DNA of 7,394 bases from JBELMB01 sp042088665 (GCA_042088665.1 JBELMB010000246.1:1-7394); one strand, 5' to 3'; positions 1 through 5,945 are shown, counted from the stretch's first letter. Made by a program: numbers and translations. The notes: a model not told the origin generated them from the letters alone.

Positions 1-909
1 CGTGTGCAGGTGTTCAACCAGGGACTCAAGTCCTATCGCGACCTGCCGCTGCGACTGGCCGAATTCGGTTCCTGCGCGCGGTTCGAGCCTTCGGGCGCGC
101 TGCATGGCATCATGCGGGTGCGCGGCTTTACCCAGGATGACGCGCATATCTTTGCCACCGAGGAACAGATCGGCGTGGAATGCGCAAAGTTCATCGGCTT
201 CCTGTCGGCGGTCTACAAGGACCTCGGGTTCGAGGAGTTCACAGTCCTTTTCTCTGACCGTCCCGAAAAGCGCGCCGGATCCGACGAGGTCTGGGACAAG
301 GCCGAAACCGCCCTGCTGGAGGCCACGCGCGCCGCTGGCGTGGAGCCGGAAATGAATCCGGGCGAAGGGGCGTTCTACGGCCCCAAGCTGGAATTCAGCC
401 TGACCGACGCGATCGGCCGGGTCTGGCAATGTGGCACCTTCCAGGTGGATTTCGTCCTGCCCGAGCGGCTGGATGCGACCTACATCGGTCAGGACGGCAG
501 CAAGCACCGCCCCGTCATGCTGCACCGCGCCTGCCTTGGCTCTTTCGAGCGGTTCATCGGGATCCTGATCGAGGAACACGCCGGAAAGCTGCCGTTCTGG
601 CTGGCGCCGCGGCAAGTGGTCGTGGCCTCCATCACCTCGGAGGCAGACAACTACGTGCATGAAGTGGTCGCAGCCCTCAGCGCCGTCGGTGTGCGGGCCG
701 AGGCCGACATCCGCAACGAAAAGATCAACTACAAGGTCCGCGAGCATTCGGTCGCCAAGGTGCCGGTCATTCTCGCCGTCGGCCACCGCGAAGTCGAAGA
801 GCGCACCGTCACCCTGCGCCGCCTCGGGGAAAAGCAGACAACTGTTACAAGTTTGGCAGATGTCGTGAGCAAACTCTCGACAGATGCGACCGCACCGGAT
901 CTGTTGTAA
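1..909 (+). CDS. thrS: Threonyl-tRNA synthetase, C-terminal part (5' end outside window)
   Basis: Cytoplasmic class II aminoacyl-tRNA synthetase that charges tRNA-Thr. The 302 residues present cover the second half of the catalytic core and the anticodon-binding domain. The N-terminal TGS and editing domains and motif 1 lie upstream of the window. Motif 2 is at about residues 24-52 (RFEPSGALHG then RVRGFTQDDAHIF) and motif 3 at about 172-192 (MLHRA then ERFIGIL). His49 and His175 are 126 residues apart, the same spacing as zinc ligands His385 and His511 of E. coli ThrS; the third ligand, a Cys, would fall just before the window. Residues from about 203 (APRQVVV) to the end form the anticodon-binding domain, including the RNEKINYKVREH stretch. 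The first in-window residue is Arg where E. coli has His337. The gene ends in TAA and is followed by a strong terminator, so it is transcribed separately from the downstream operon. Identification is very secure. Confidence 0.97.
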   Translation, partial: RVQVFNQGLKSYRDLPLRLAEFGSCARFEPSGALHGIMRVRGFTQDDAHIFATEEQIGVECAKFIGFLSAVYKDLGFEEFTVLFSDRPEKRAGSDEVWDKAETALLEATRAAGVEPEMNPGEGAFYGPKLEFSLTDAIGRVWQCGTFQVDFVLPERLDATYIGQDGSKHRPVMLHRACLGSFERFIGILIEEHAGKLPFWLAPRQVVVASITSEADNYVHEVVAALSAVGVRAEADIRNEKINYKVREHSVAKVPVILAVGHREVEERTVTLRRLGEKQTTVTSLADVVSKLSTDATAPDLL

Positions 910-932
910 CAAACCCCCCCGCAGACACGGTC

Positions 933-967
933 AAAGGGCTCCGAATGTTTCGGGGCCCTTTCTCTTT
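933..967 (+). terminator. Intrinsic terminator of thrS
   Basis: Arms AAAGGGCTCCGAA (933-945) and TTCGGGGCCCTTT (949-961) form a 13-bp stem with a single T-G wobble and a TGT loop. A T-rich tail follows (TCTCTTT). It lies 24 nt after the thrS stop codon. This is a classical Rho-independent terminator and separates thrS from the buf operon. Confidence 0.92.
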
Positions 968-1115
968 GGGCCCGGATTCCAAGGCGGTTGACCGGTTTTC
1001 CGCGGATGCGCCCTCACAGGCGTCCCACAACGGTACACGGGCGCGTGATGCACGCCGCCGTGAGTGGCGCAACGCAGGTTTTTTGGGCAATCTGTATTCA
1101 CCGGCCAGCAAGACA

Positions 1116-1137
1116 CCCTGTGCCAGACAGCACGGGG
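1116..1137 (+). promoter_or_regulatory. Inverted repeat in the bufA upstream region
   Basis: CCCTGTGC (1116-1123) and GCACGGGG (1130-1137) form an 8-bp dyad with one G-T pair around a 6-nt spacer. It ends 59 nt before the bufA start codon. It could be a regulator binding site or a 5' leader hairpin; no known operator consensus was recognised. The rest of the 229-bp stretch 968-1196 shows no gene, and no convincing sigma-70 or ECF-type promoter could be picked by eye. Confidence 0.3.
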
Positions 1138-1183
1138 CAGACCGCTCCGGCCAAACAAAGACCCAGAATACCTGACACCATCG

Positions 1184-1191
1184 AAAGGAAG
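1184..1191 (+). promoter_or_regulatory. Ribosome binding site of bufA
   Basis: AAAGGAAG lies 5 nt before the ATG at 1197. It is a strong Shine-Dalgarno sequence that fixes the start of the precursor peptide and agrees with the signal peptide beginning there. Confidence 0.75.
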
Positions 1192-1196
1192 ACCAG

Positions 1197-1505
1197 ATGT
1201 CCACGACCCTCAAGACCGCAGCCCTGGTGGGCGCCATCGCAGCAAGCTTTGCCGTCACCGGCGCAACCGAAGCCACGGCCCAGGCCAAGGAAAAGTGCTT
1301 TGGCATCTCCAAGGCAGGCGAGAACGACTGCGCGGCAGGCCCCGGCACGACCTGCGCCGGTTCCTCCGTCGTTGACTACCAGGGCAACGCCTGGACGCTG
1401 GTCGACGCGGGCACCTGCGCCGACATCGAGCTGCCGGACATGGCAGACGGCAAGGCACGCATGGGCTCCCTCGAAGAGCTGGACCGCGACCTGCCCACGA
1501 GCTGA
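1197..1505 (+). CDS. bufA: BufA1-type bufferin precursor peptide (DUF2282), secreted
   Basis: A 102-residue precursor with a Sec-type signal peptide: Lys6, a hydrophobic stretch at about 7-22, and a likely AxA cleavage after Ala30 (ATAQA/KEK). The mature part carries four cysteines (C34, C45, C53, C74), with the KCFGISKAGENDC, CAAGPGTTCAG and GNAWTLV...GTC signatures of DUF2282. In characterised members (Caulobacter bufferins; GigP of the Cupriavidus gold-induced operon) such peptides are RiPP precursors. MNIO enzymes convert core cysteines to thiooxazole-type heterocycles, and the peptide then binds copper in the periplasm. The DUF692, DUF2063 and DoxX genes downstream support this. About 28 residues, partly acidic (GSLEELDRDLPTS), follow the last Cys. 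Metal specificity and which cysteines are modified are inferred from the family and cannot be seen here. Confidence 0.9.
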   Translation: MSTTLKTAALVGAIAASFAVTGATEATAQAKEKCFGISKAGENDCAAGPGTTCAGSSVVDYQGNAWTLVDAGTCADIELPDMADGKARMGSLEELDRDLPTS

Positions 1506-1516
1506 TCTGATCAGAT

Positions 1517-1551
1517 GCGCGGGGCCGGCCCAGCCGGCAGAGGCCCCGCGC
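1517..1551 (+). promoter_or_regulatory. GC-rich hairpin between bufA and bufB (attenuator or processing element)
   Basis: GCGCGGGGCC (1517-1526) pairs perfectly with GGCCCCGCGC (1542-1551). An alternative inner helix CCGGC (1525-1529) / GCCGG (1533-1537) is also possible. It begins 11 nt after the bufA stop. No U-tract follows (CAGATTGCCC), so it is not a textbook intrinsic terminator. A partial terminator, an RNase-protecting 3' end for bufA mRNA or a processing site are all possible. The palindrome TCTGATCAGA (1506-1515) lies directly before it. Confidence 0.6.
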
Positions 1552-1650
1552 AGATTGCCCCAAATGCGCGCCAGAGGCACACCAGTGGCGCATGTTTTCA
1601 GGCCAAACCGCGCAAGGCCGCTCTTGCCTGTTGTCTCTCCCAGTCAGGCT

Positions 1651-1679
1651 TTGCCCCCTCGCCCCGCCGCGGGTACACT
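1651..1679 (+). promoter_or_regulatory. Possible internal promoter before bufB
   Basis: TTGCCC (1651-1656) and TACACT (1674-1679) are spaced by exactly 17 nt, and each matches 4 of 6 positions of the sigma-70 consensus. It would start transcription about 100 nt before bufB. Such matches occur by chance. The rest of the 282-bp region between bufA and the chosen bufB start holds no convincing gene. Confidence 0.25.
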
Positions 1680-1787
1680 CCACGGCGAATGCGGCTTTGC
1701 GCCGTTTGACCTTTTGCTGCAAACACACCCCAGGAGCGGACCGCCAGAAGGCAGGCCCCTCAGACCCAGATGCATGAGAGCAGGCCC

Positions 1788-2699
1788 ATGTTCGACCTTC
1801 CCGACGCGCTCCCGAACCTGCCCGGTGTGGGCTACAAGGCGCAACACTACACTGCGCTGATCGAGGATCCCGCGCCGGTCGGCTGGCTGGAGATCCACGC
1901 CGAAAACTACATGGGCGACGGTGGCCGCCCCCTCGCGCAGTTGCGCGCCCTGTCAGACCGGTTTCCGATCTCCGTGCACGGCGTGGGACTGTCGATCGGC
2001 GGCGAGGGCCGCCTTGACCCCGACCATCTGGCGCGGATCAAACATCTCGTGGGCTGGCTCGACCCGGCCAGCTTTTCCGAACATCTGGCCTGGTCGACCC
2101 ATGACAGCCATTTTCTGAACGATCTGCTGCCCCTGCCCTACACCGATGCCACGCTGACCCGTGTCGCCGATCACATCGACGCGCTGCAAGAGGTGATCGG
2201 GCGCCGGATGCTGCTGGAAAACCCCTCGTCCTACCTCGCCTTCGCCGAAAGCACCTGGTCGGAGACCGATTTCCTGCGCGAACTGAGCCGCCGCACCGGC
2301 TGTGGACTGCTGCTGGACGTGAACAACGTCTTCATCTCGGCCACCAACCTTGGGTATGCGCCGCTGGACTACATCGCCGCTTTCCCGATGGAGGCCGTCG
2401 GAGAGATCCATCTCGCCGGCCATGACGAGGACCACGACGACCATGGCGCGCCGCTTCTGATCGACAGCCATGGCCGCGAAGTGGCCGAACCCGTCTGGGC
2501 CCTGCTCGACGCGGCGCTCGAGATCTCGGGACCAAAGCCGCTGCTGGTTGAATGGGACACAGATGTGCCGGACTGGCCCGTGCTCGCCGATGAGGCCCGC
2601 AAGGCCGCCGCCGCCCTGTCCCGCCTGCAACACGGCCTTGAGCGATCGAAAGCGCCATCCGCGACACGCCCCGCGACCCCGGCGGATCCCGTGACATGA
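1788..2699 (+). CDS. bufB: BufB, MNIO-family (DUF692) iron-dependent peptide-modifying oxidase
   Basis: TIM-barrel multinuclear non-heme iron oxidative enzyme of the MbnB/BufB family, expected to oxidise cysteines of BufA in the cytoplasm before export. From the ATG at 1788 it has 303 residues. Visible family motifs are LPGVGYKAQHY (11-21), HAENY (37-41), HGVGLS (64-69), SEHLAW (97-102), FLNDLLPLPYT (109-119), ENPSSY (144-149), DVNN (177-180), HLAGHDED (208-215), DSHG (226-229) and EWD (255-257). They supply the His, Asp and Glu residues expected for iron binding. An in-frame ATG at 1770 would add six residues. I prefer 1788 because GAGAG lies 7 nt before it, 1770 has no clear Shine-Dalgarno, and family similarity begins just after it. 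About 30 C-terminal residues, rich in Ala, Arg and Pro, look like a variable tail. Its stop overlaps the bufC start by 4 bp, implying translational coupling. Confidence 0.94.
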   Translation: MFDLPDALPNLPGVGYKAQHYTALIEDPAPVGWLEIHAENYMGDGGRPLAQLRALSDRFPISVHGVGLSIGGEGRLDPDHLARIKHLVGWLDPASFSEHLAWSTHDSHFLNDLLPLPYTDATLTRVADHIDALQEVIGRRMLLENPSSYLAFAESTWSETDFLRELSRRTGCGLLLDVNNVFISATNLGYAPLDYIAAFPMEAVGEIHLAGHDEDHDDHGAPLLIDSHGREVAEPVWALLDAALEISGPKPLLVEWDTDVPDWPVLADEARKAAAALSRLQHGLERSKAPSATRPATPADPVT

Positions 2700-3448
2700 G
2701 CACCGCCTCCCCCGTGGAAACCGCCTTTCGGGCCGGCCTTCTGGACGGCACGCAGCCGGTGCCGGAGGGATTGACCGATGGCGCGGGACGCCCCGCCGGG
2801 CGCCGCTATGCGGTCTACCGCAACAACATCGCCGTTGCCCTGCGCGAGGCGCTGGAAACCGGCTTTCCAGCCTGCGTCAAACTCATCGGGGCAGAGAATT
2901 TTGCCAATATCGCCGGGGTTTACCTGCGTCAGGCCCCCCCGGTCTCGCCGCTCATGATGCATTACGGCGCCGGGTTCCCCGAGTTTCTCGAAGGCTTCCC
3001 GCCGCTGGCAAAGACCGGCTACCTTGGCGATGTCGCGCGTCTGGAACTGGCCATGCGCCGCAGCTATCACGCGGCAGACGCGACGCCATTGGATCCCGCC
3101 GCGCTGCAGGGCCTCTCCGAGGCTGCACTGCTGGGCGCGGAACTGACCCTCGCACCCGCGGCGCAATTGGTGCCTTCGCCATGGCCCCTGCTGCAGATCT
3201 ACCGCTACACCCTGATCCCCGGCAGCCCCAAGCCCGAGGCCCGTGCCGAAGACGTGCTTGTCACGCGCCCAGACTTCGACCCCGCCCCGCACGCCTTGCC
3301 CCCCGGCGGCGGCGCCTTTCTGCGCGCGGTCATCCGCGGCGCGCCTTTTGGTGCCGCGATGGAGGCCGCGGGGGATGGTTTCGACCTGCCCGCCACGCTT
3401 TCTCTCCTGCTCGCGCAGGGGGCCCTCACTGACCTCAAGACCCCTTAG
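2696..3448 (+). CDS. bufC: BufC, DUF2063 partner protein of BufB
   Basis: A 250-residue member of the DUF2063 (BufC/HvfC/GigB-like) family. These are encoded next to DUF692 enzymes and are thought to recognise or deliver the precursor peptide to the MNIO enzyme. Characteristic stretches are RRYAVYRNNIAVALREAL (36-53), FPACVKLIGAENF (57-69), SPLMMHYGAGFPEFL (84-98) and YLGDVARLELAM (109-120) followed by SYHAAD (123-128). These belong to the N-terminal DUF2063 domain; the C-terminal half is less conserved. No signal peptide or membrane segment is seen, consistent with a cytoplasmic complex with BufB. The start is set by the ATGA overlap with bufB, with no strong ribosome binding site of its own. 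The stop lies 8 bp before bufD. Family assignment is secure; the exact role is known only from relatives. Confidence 0.9.
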   Translation: MSTASPVETAFRAGLLDGTQPVPEGLTDGAGRPAGRRYAVYRNNIAVALREALETGFPACVKLIGAENFANIAGVYLRQAPPVSPLMMHYGAGFPEFLEGFPPLAKTGYLGDVARLELAMRRSYHAADATPLDPAALQGLSEAALLGAELTLAPAAQLVPSPWPLLQIYRYTLIPGSPKPEARAEDVLVTRPDFDPAPHALPPGGGAFLRAVIRGAPFGAAMEAAGDGFDLPATLSLLLAQGALTDLKTP

Positions 3449-3456
3449 GATATGAC

Positions 3457-4011
3457 ATGAACCGATTGATTTCCCTTCACAATGCGCTCTTCGGCGCGGT
3501 CGACAGGCTGGGCTCCGCCGCGCTTGGCATGCTCATGCGGCTGGTCTTTGTGGCCACCCTGCTGATGTATTTCTGGAACTCTGCCCTGACCAAGCTCGGC
3601 GACGGCGTCTTTGGCTTTCTCAAGGTGACCGCCGGCGGCTTTGGCCAGGTCTTCCCGAAACAGGCCGAAGCCGTGCTCTGGGACGTGACCCAGATGAGCT
3701 TTGTCCAGAAACTGGTGGTGCTCTGCGGCACCTGGGCAGAGTTCATCCTGCCGCTTCTGATCGTGATCGGCCTGTTCACGCGCCTCGCAGCGCTTGGCAT
3801 GATCGTCTTTGTGGCGGTGCAGACCTATGTCGATGTGACCGGCCACAACGCCAAGCCAGGCTCCCTTTTCGATGGCCTCTACGGGCTGATCGATGAACGC
3901 ACGATCTGGATCTTCGGCTTCCTAGTGCTGGTGATCAAGGGGGGCGGCCTGCTGTCGGTCGACCGGGTGCTGGGGCTCGATCCAGTGGTCGCCAAACCGG
4001 CCCCCGCCTGA
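3457..4011 (+). CDS. bufD: DoxX-family inner-membrane protein of the buf operon (BufD/GigT-like)
   Basis: A 184-residue integral membrane protein with four predicted helices, at about residues 22-41, 85-107, 109-127 and 148-167. The first helix region ends in RLVFVATLLMYFWNSALTKLGDG and the second contains GTWAEFILPLLIVIGLFTR, both typical of DoxX/DoxD-type proteins. It is the last gene of the operon: AGGA at 3447-3450 overlaps the bufC stop and precedes the ATG by 6 nt. In Caulobacter and Cupriavidus a DoxX gene closes the equivalent operons (bufD, gigT). Its biochemical role there is not clear; a redox or quinone-linked function is suggested by the wider family. A terminator lies about 90 nt after its stop. 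Family membership is secure and function is inferred. Confidence 0.88.
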   Translation: MNRLISLHNALFGAVDRLGSAALGMLMRLVFVATLLMYFWNSALTKLGDGVFGFLKVTAGGFGQVFPKQAEAVLWDVTQMSFVQKLVVLCGTWAEFILPLLIVIGLFTRLAALGMIVFVAVQTYVDVTGHNAKPGSLFDGLYGLIDERTIWIFGFLVLVIKGGGLLSVDRVLGLDPVVAKPAPA

Positions 4012-4101
4012 TCGGCACCGTCCCGTCCCCACATGTCTGAACCGGCCAAGCCCCCACAAGGCGGCGAAGCCCGGAAAATGCCGCAAGCGAGACGGCCAGT
4101 G

Positions 4102-4126
4102 GCGCGGGGTTCACCCCGCGCTTTTT
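4102..4126 (+). terminator. Intrinsic terminator of the buf operon
   Basis: GCGCGGGG (4102-4109) and CCCCGCGC (4114-4121) form a perfect 8-bp stem with a TTCA loop, followed directly by TTTTT. It ends the rightward operon just before the convergent gene at 4147. On the opposite strand there is no T-tract, so it should act only on the plus strand. Confidence 0.93.
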
Positions 4127-4146
4127 CATGGTCACCGGCACCGCAG

Positions 4147-4515
4147 TCAGAAATGCGCCTTTTCCTCATCCGGCTTGCCCGCGGCCAGTGCCAGCACCCC
4201 GCCCAGCGCGGCAAAACCGATGGGAAACATGGTGAACACGTTAAAGCCGAACGCGTGGTAAACGCCCCCCGCCGCTGCCAGCATCAAGATCCCGCCCCAA
4301 AGCGCCCGCGCCTTGGCCATGGCCCCGCCCGCCAGCGCCAGCATCGGCGCCAGAACAGAAACGACGCGCACGGTTTGCGGATCCTCGAACATGCCAAAGG
4401 CCTCTTCGACCTCCTGCACCTGCCCCACCAACTCGGTGTAGCCATAGCCGAAAAAGCCCACGATCATCGCCAGCACACCCGCCAGCACCCCCAGCACCAT
4501 GGCTGCATTCCGCAT
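4147..4515 (-). CDS. Small four-helix membrane protein, function unknown
   Basis: A 122-residue hydrophobic protein. The first helix is at about residues 4-24 (VLGVLAGVLAMIVGFFGYG). A soluble acidic loop follows (QEVEEAFGMFEDPQTVR, about 34-50), then three more helices at about 51-66, 71-88 and 93-112 rich in Gly and Ala. The tail is short and charged (KPDEEKAHF). One helix, a loop, then a GG...AK...GG three-helix block resembles DUF4064-type proteins, but that is only an impression. The start at 4515 is chosen because AAGGAG lies 7 nt upstream on the minus strand; the reading frame is open for 27 more codons without a comparable signal. The gene converges with the buf operon. Its upstream region (4516-4704) shows no clear promoter. 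Confidence 0.75.
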   Translation of the reverse strand: MRNAAMVLGVLAGVLAMIVGFFGYGYTELVGQVQEVEEAFGMFEDPQTVRVVSVLAPMLALAGGAMAKARALWGGILMLAAAGGVYHAFGFNVFTMFPIGFAALGGVLALAAGKPDEEKAHF

Positions 4516-4522
4516 CTCTGCA

Positions 4523-4528
4523 CTCCTT
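4523..4528 (-). promoter_or_regulatory. Ribosome binding site deciding the start of the small membrane protein
   Basis: On the minus strand AAGGAG precedes the ATG at 4515-4513 by 7 nt. This favours the internal start over longer alternatives upstream. Confidence 0.65.
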
Positions 4529-4704
4529 GTGTTCTCCGGCCCAGACCTGACCGGAGGTGATTGCCCCGGCCGGACCCTTGGCCGCCAGAGCCCCATATCC
4601 CATTGTTTTCGCGCGCTCTGCGCGCTCCGGATCCAGCACGAGCCCCCTCAAACCAGAGGATCCACCACCGAAAGCCCCCGTCAGCCACACCTTATGGACT
4701 GTGC

Positions 4705-4728
4705 AAAAGCCCGGCGCGCCGCGCCAGC
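4705..4728 (-). terminator. Probable intrinsic terminator of the ArsC-like gene
   Basis: Read on the minus strand, a GC-rich stem (about GCTGGCG against CGCCGGGC, one bulge and one wobble) is followed by TTTT at 4708-4705. It lies about 27 nt past the stop codon of the minus-strand gene at 4755-5069. The stem is imperfect but placement and tail fit. Confidence 0.5.
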
Positions 4729-4754
4729 CTCAAGGCCCCAAGCCCTGTCGCCCT

Positions 4755-5069
4755 TTACAGCCCCAGCGCCGCCTGCGTGGCCTTGTCCCAACCCAGATAC
4801 ATCTGCGCTCCATTCACGATCAGCGGCCGTTTCATGAGCGTGGGATGCGCAGCAATCAACACCAAAGGCGCGCCCGCCCGATCCTCGTCGCTCAGCCCAC
4901 GCCATGTGGTCGACCGGGTGTTCAGCAATTTATCGCCAAACTGCGCCTGTGCCGCGGTCAGCACCTCCTCTGGCACGCCCTCGGCCCGGACGTCCACGAA
5001 CTGCGCTCCGTCCAGAGCTTTCAACGCCTTGCGACAGGTATCGCAGGTCTTCAGACCATAAAGCTGCAT
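4755..5069 (-). CDS. ArsC/Spx-family thioredoxin-fold protein (YffB-like)
   Basis: A 104-residue cytoplasmic protein of the arsenate reductase-like superfamily. It opens with the glutaredoxin-type element YGLKTCDTCRKALKAL: Cys9 is the position used by ArsC, and Cys12 gives a CxxC pair. LLNTRSTTWRGL (48-59) and MKRPLIVNG (79-87) match YffB-type proteins, whose Thr/Ser-rich NTRxxxWR and KRPL segments sit at the same places. Length is normal for the family, slightly short. Many such proteins are called arsenate reductase by homology. No arsR, arsB or acr3 is nearby, so an arsenic role is not supported and a general thiol-redox role is as likely. The ribosome binding site is weak (GTGAGG, 10 nt upstream). 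An inverted repeat AAATGTG/CACATTT lies just upstream. Confidence 0.88.
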   Translation of the reverse strand: MQLYGLKTCDTCRKALKALDGAQFVDVRAEGVPEEVLTAAQAQFGDKLLNTRSTTWRGLSDEDRAGAPLVLIAAHPTLMKRPLIVNGAQMYLGWDKATQAALGL

Positions 5070-5072
5070 TTC

Positions 5073-5099
5073 AAATGTGCCTCACTTCTACTCACATTT
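5073..5099. promoter_or_regulatory. Inverted repeat upstream of the ArsC-like gene
   Basis: AAATGTG (5073-5079) and CACATTT (5093-5099) are separated by 13 nt, directly before the start of the minus-strand gene, within the only AT-rich stretch nearby. It may be an operator or chance. The remaining space to the cold-shock gene (5100-5315) shows no gene and probably holds its promoter and leader. Confidence 0.2.
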
Positions 5100-5300
5100 C
5101 ATCAACACACTTCAAATAAGCGGCGGTGCCCCGAAATACGAGGGGAAGCGCCCTTGCATTTGGATCAGCCGCGCTAACCTCACTCGGGTTATCTTCGATG
5201 ATCACGCGCAGAGCGCTGGTTCTTGACCATGGCCTCGGGCGCTTGAAAGGCGAACATGACGGGCAGACCTCACATTCCGTGGGGAGAAACATGGACTTTG

Positions 5301-5307
5301 AAAGGAG
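5301..5307 (+). promoter_or_regulatory. Ribosome binding site of the cold-shock gene
   Basis: AAAGGAG lies 8 nt before the ATG at 5316. It decides this start over an in-frame ATG 60 nt upstream, and the resulting protein begins at the family's conserved N-terminus. Confidence 0.75.
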
Positions 5308-5315
5308 CACGGGAG

Positions 5316-5522
5316 ATGCCAAGTGGCACCGTGAAATGGTTCAACACAACCAAAGGGTATGGTTTCATTGCACCTGATGAGGGTGGAAAAGACGTGTTTG
5401 TACATATCTCGGCGGTTGAACGCTCAGGCCTGACGGGTCTGGCCGACAATCAGAAAGTGGCCTTTGAACTGCGCGAAGGCCGCGATGGGCGCACGATGGC
5501 CTCGGATCTGCAACTGCTTTGA
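5316..5522 (+). CDS. CspA-family cold-shock protein
   Basis: A 68-residue single OB-fold nucleic-acid-binding protein that acts as an RNA chaperone in the cytoplasm. It starts MPSGTVKWFN, carries RNP1 KGYGFI at 13-18 and RNP2 VFVHI at 27-31, and ends at the normal family length. The surface aromatic residues expected for single-stranded RNA binding are present (W9, F10, Y15, F17, F28, H30). The start is set by AAAGGAG and by alignment to the family; a longer reading of 88 codons is open upstream but would add non-family sequence. The gene stands alone. The space to the neighbouring divergent gene (5070-5315) allows a leader of up to 245 nt, as is common for csp genes. Which csp paralogue it is cannot be told. 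Confidence 0.95.
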   Translation: MPSGTVKWFNTTKGYGFIAPDEGGKDVFVHISAVERSGLTGLADNQKVAFELREGRDGRTMASDLQLL

Positions 5523-5829
5523 CCGGCCCGCTCTGATTGCCCAAGGGGGCAATAAACCGCCCCCCGGCACAGCAAACGGGCCGTTGGAGACATGTCATGG
5601 CCCGACCAATCTGCGTGCTGAACACAGCAGAGACGGCCGCGGCGCGTCGCGCACTGCGGTCGTTGATGTGCTTTCGTCTGAGCGCACAAAGCCGCCCTTG
5701 CCCGAACGGGTCGCGCCGGACCGTCATCCCCGGATGTCGAGGCGCGCGATCCCCTGGTTGGTCCGGGACAGCGCACCGCGACGCCCCTGCCGCGTGCCAA
5801 ACCGGTTGCCCGCACGAAAAGCGCGGCAT

Positions 5830-5859
5830 AACATGCTGTTCATACGCATGTTTTGTCTT
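5830..5859 (+). terminator. Terminator-like stem before the small Cys protein gene
   Basis: AACATGC (5830-5836) and GCATGTT (5846-5852) form a perfect 7-bp dyad around 9 nt, followed by TTGTCTT. The stem is AT-rich for this genome and the loop is long, so it could equally be a regulator binding site. If it is a terminator, it implies a transcript running through 5523-5829. Confidence 0.35.
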
Positions 5860-5891
5860 AACACGCGGTTTACCACCTGGCCTGTTCTCCC

Positions 5892-5920
5892 TTCGTACTG
5901 GCCTGTAAAGAGTGTACAAT
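5892..5920 (+). promoter_or_regulatory. Probable promoter of the small Cys protein gene
   Basis: The -10 element TACAAT (5915-5920) matches the consensus at 5 of 6 positions. A weak -35 TTCGTA (5892-5897) lies 17 nt upstream. Transcription would begin near 5927, giving a leader of about 25 nt with the ribosome binding site inside it. Confidence 0.45.
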
Positions 5921-5938
5921 GGATAGGTGCGATCCCGG

Positions 5939-5945
5939 AAAGGAG
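5939..5945 (+). promoter_or_regulatory. Ribosome binding site of the small Cys protein gene
   Basis: AAAGGAG lies 6 nt before the ATG at 5952. It favours this start over the ATG at 5919, which would sit before the predicted transcription start. Confidence 0.7.

Noticed and set aside
1506..1787. A second precursor peptide gene in the bufA-bufB gap
   Set aside because: No frame has a signal peptide or the DUF2282 cysteine pattern; the one short frame (1515-1709) lacks both.
988..1860. Long plus-strand open frame running through bufA into bufB
   Set aside because: Overlaps the well-supported bufA and bufB in another frame; its translation is Arg/Pro-rich without domains, as expected of a GC-driven shadow.
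2369..3292. Long minus-strand open frame opposite bufB/bufC (307 codons)
   Set aside because: Lies antisense to two recognised family proteins; the translation is Gly/Arg-rich low-complexity with no motif.
4755..5069. Calling the ArsC-like gene a true arsenate reductase
   Set aside because: The fold and Cys fit, but YffB-type motifs and absence of ars neighbours make the specific reaction unsupported.
5154..5180. TTGCAT ... TAACCT as a promoter for the cold-shock gene
   Set aside because: Spacing is only 15 nt and the -10 match is poor; not strong enough to list.
5536..5553. Intrinsic terminator directly after the cold-shock gene
   Set aside because: The stem is good (7 bp, 4-nt loop) but is followed by AAACCG, not T-rich sequence.
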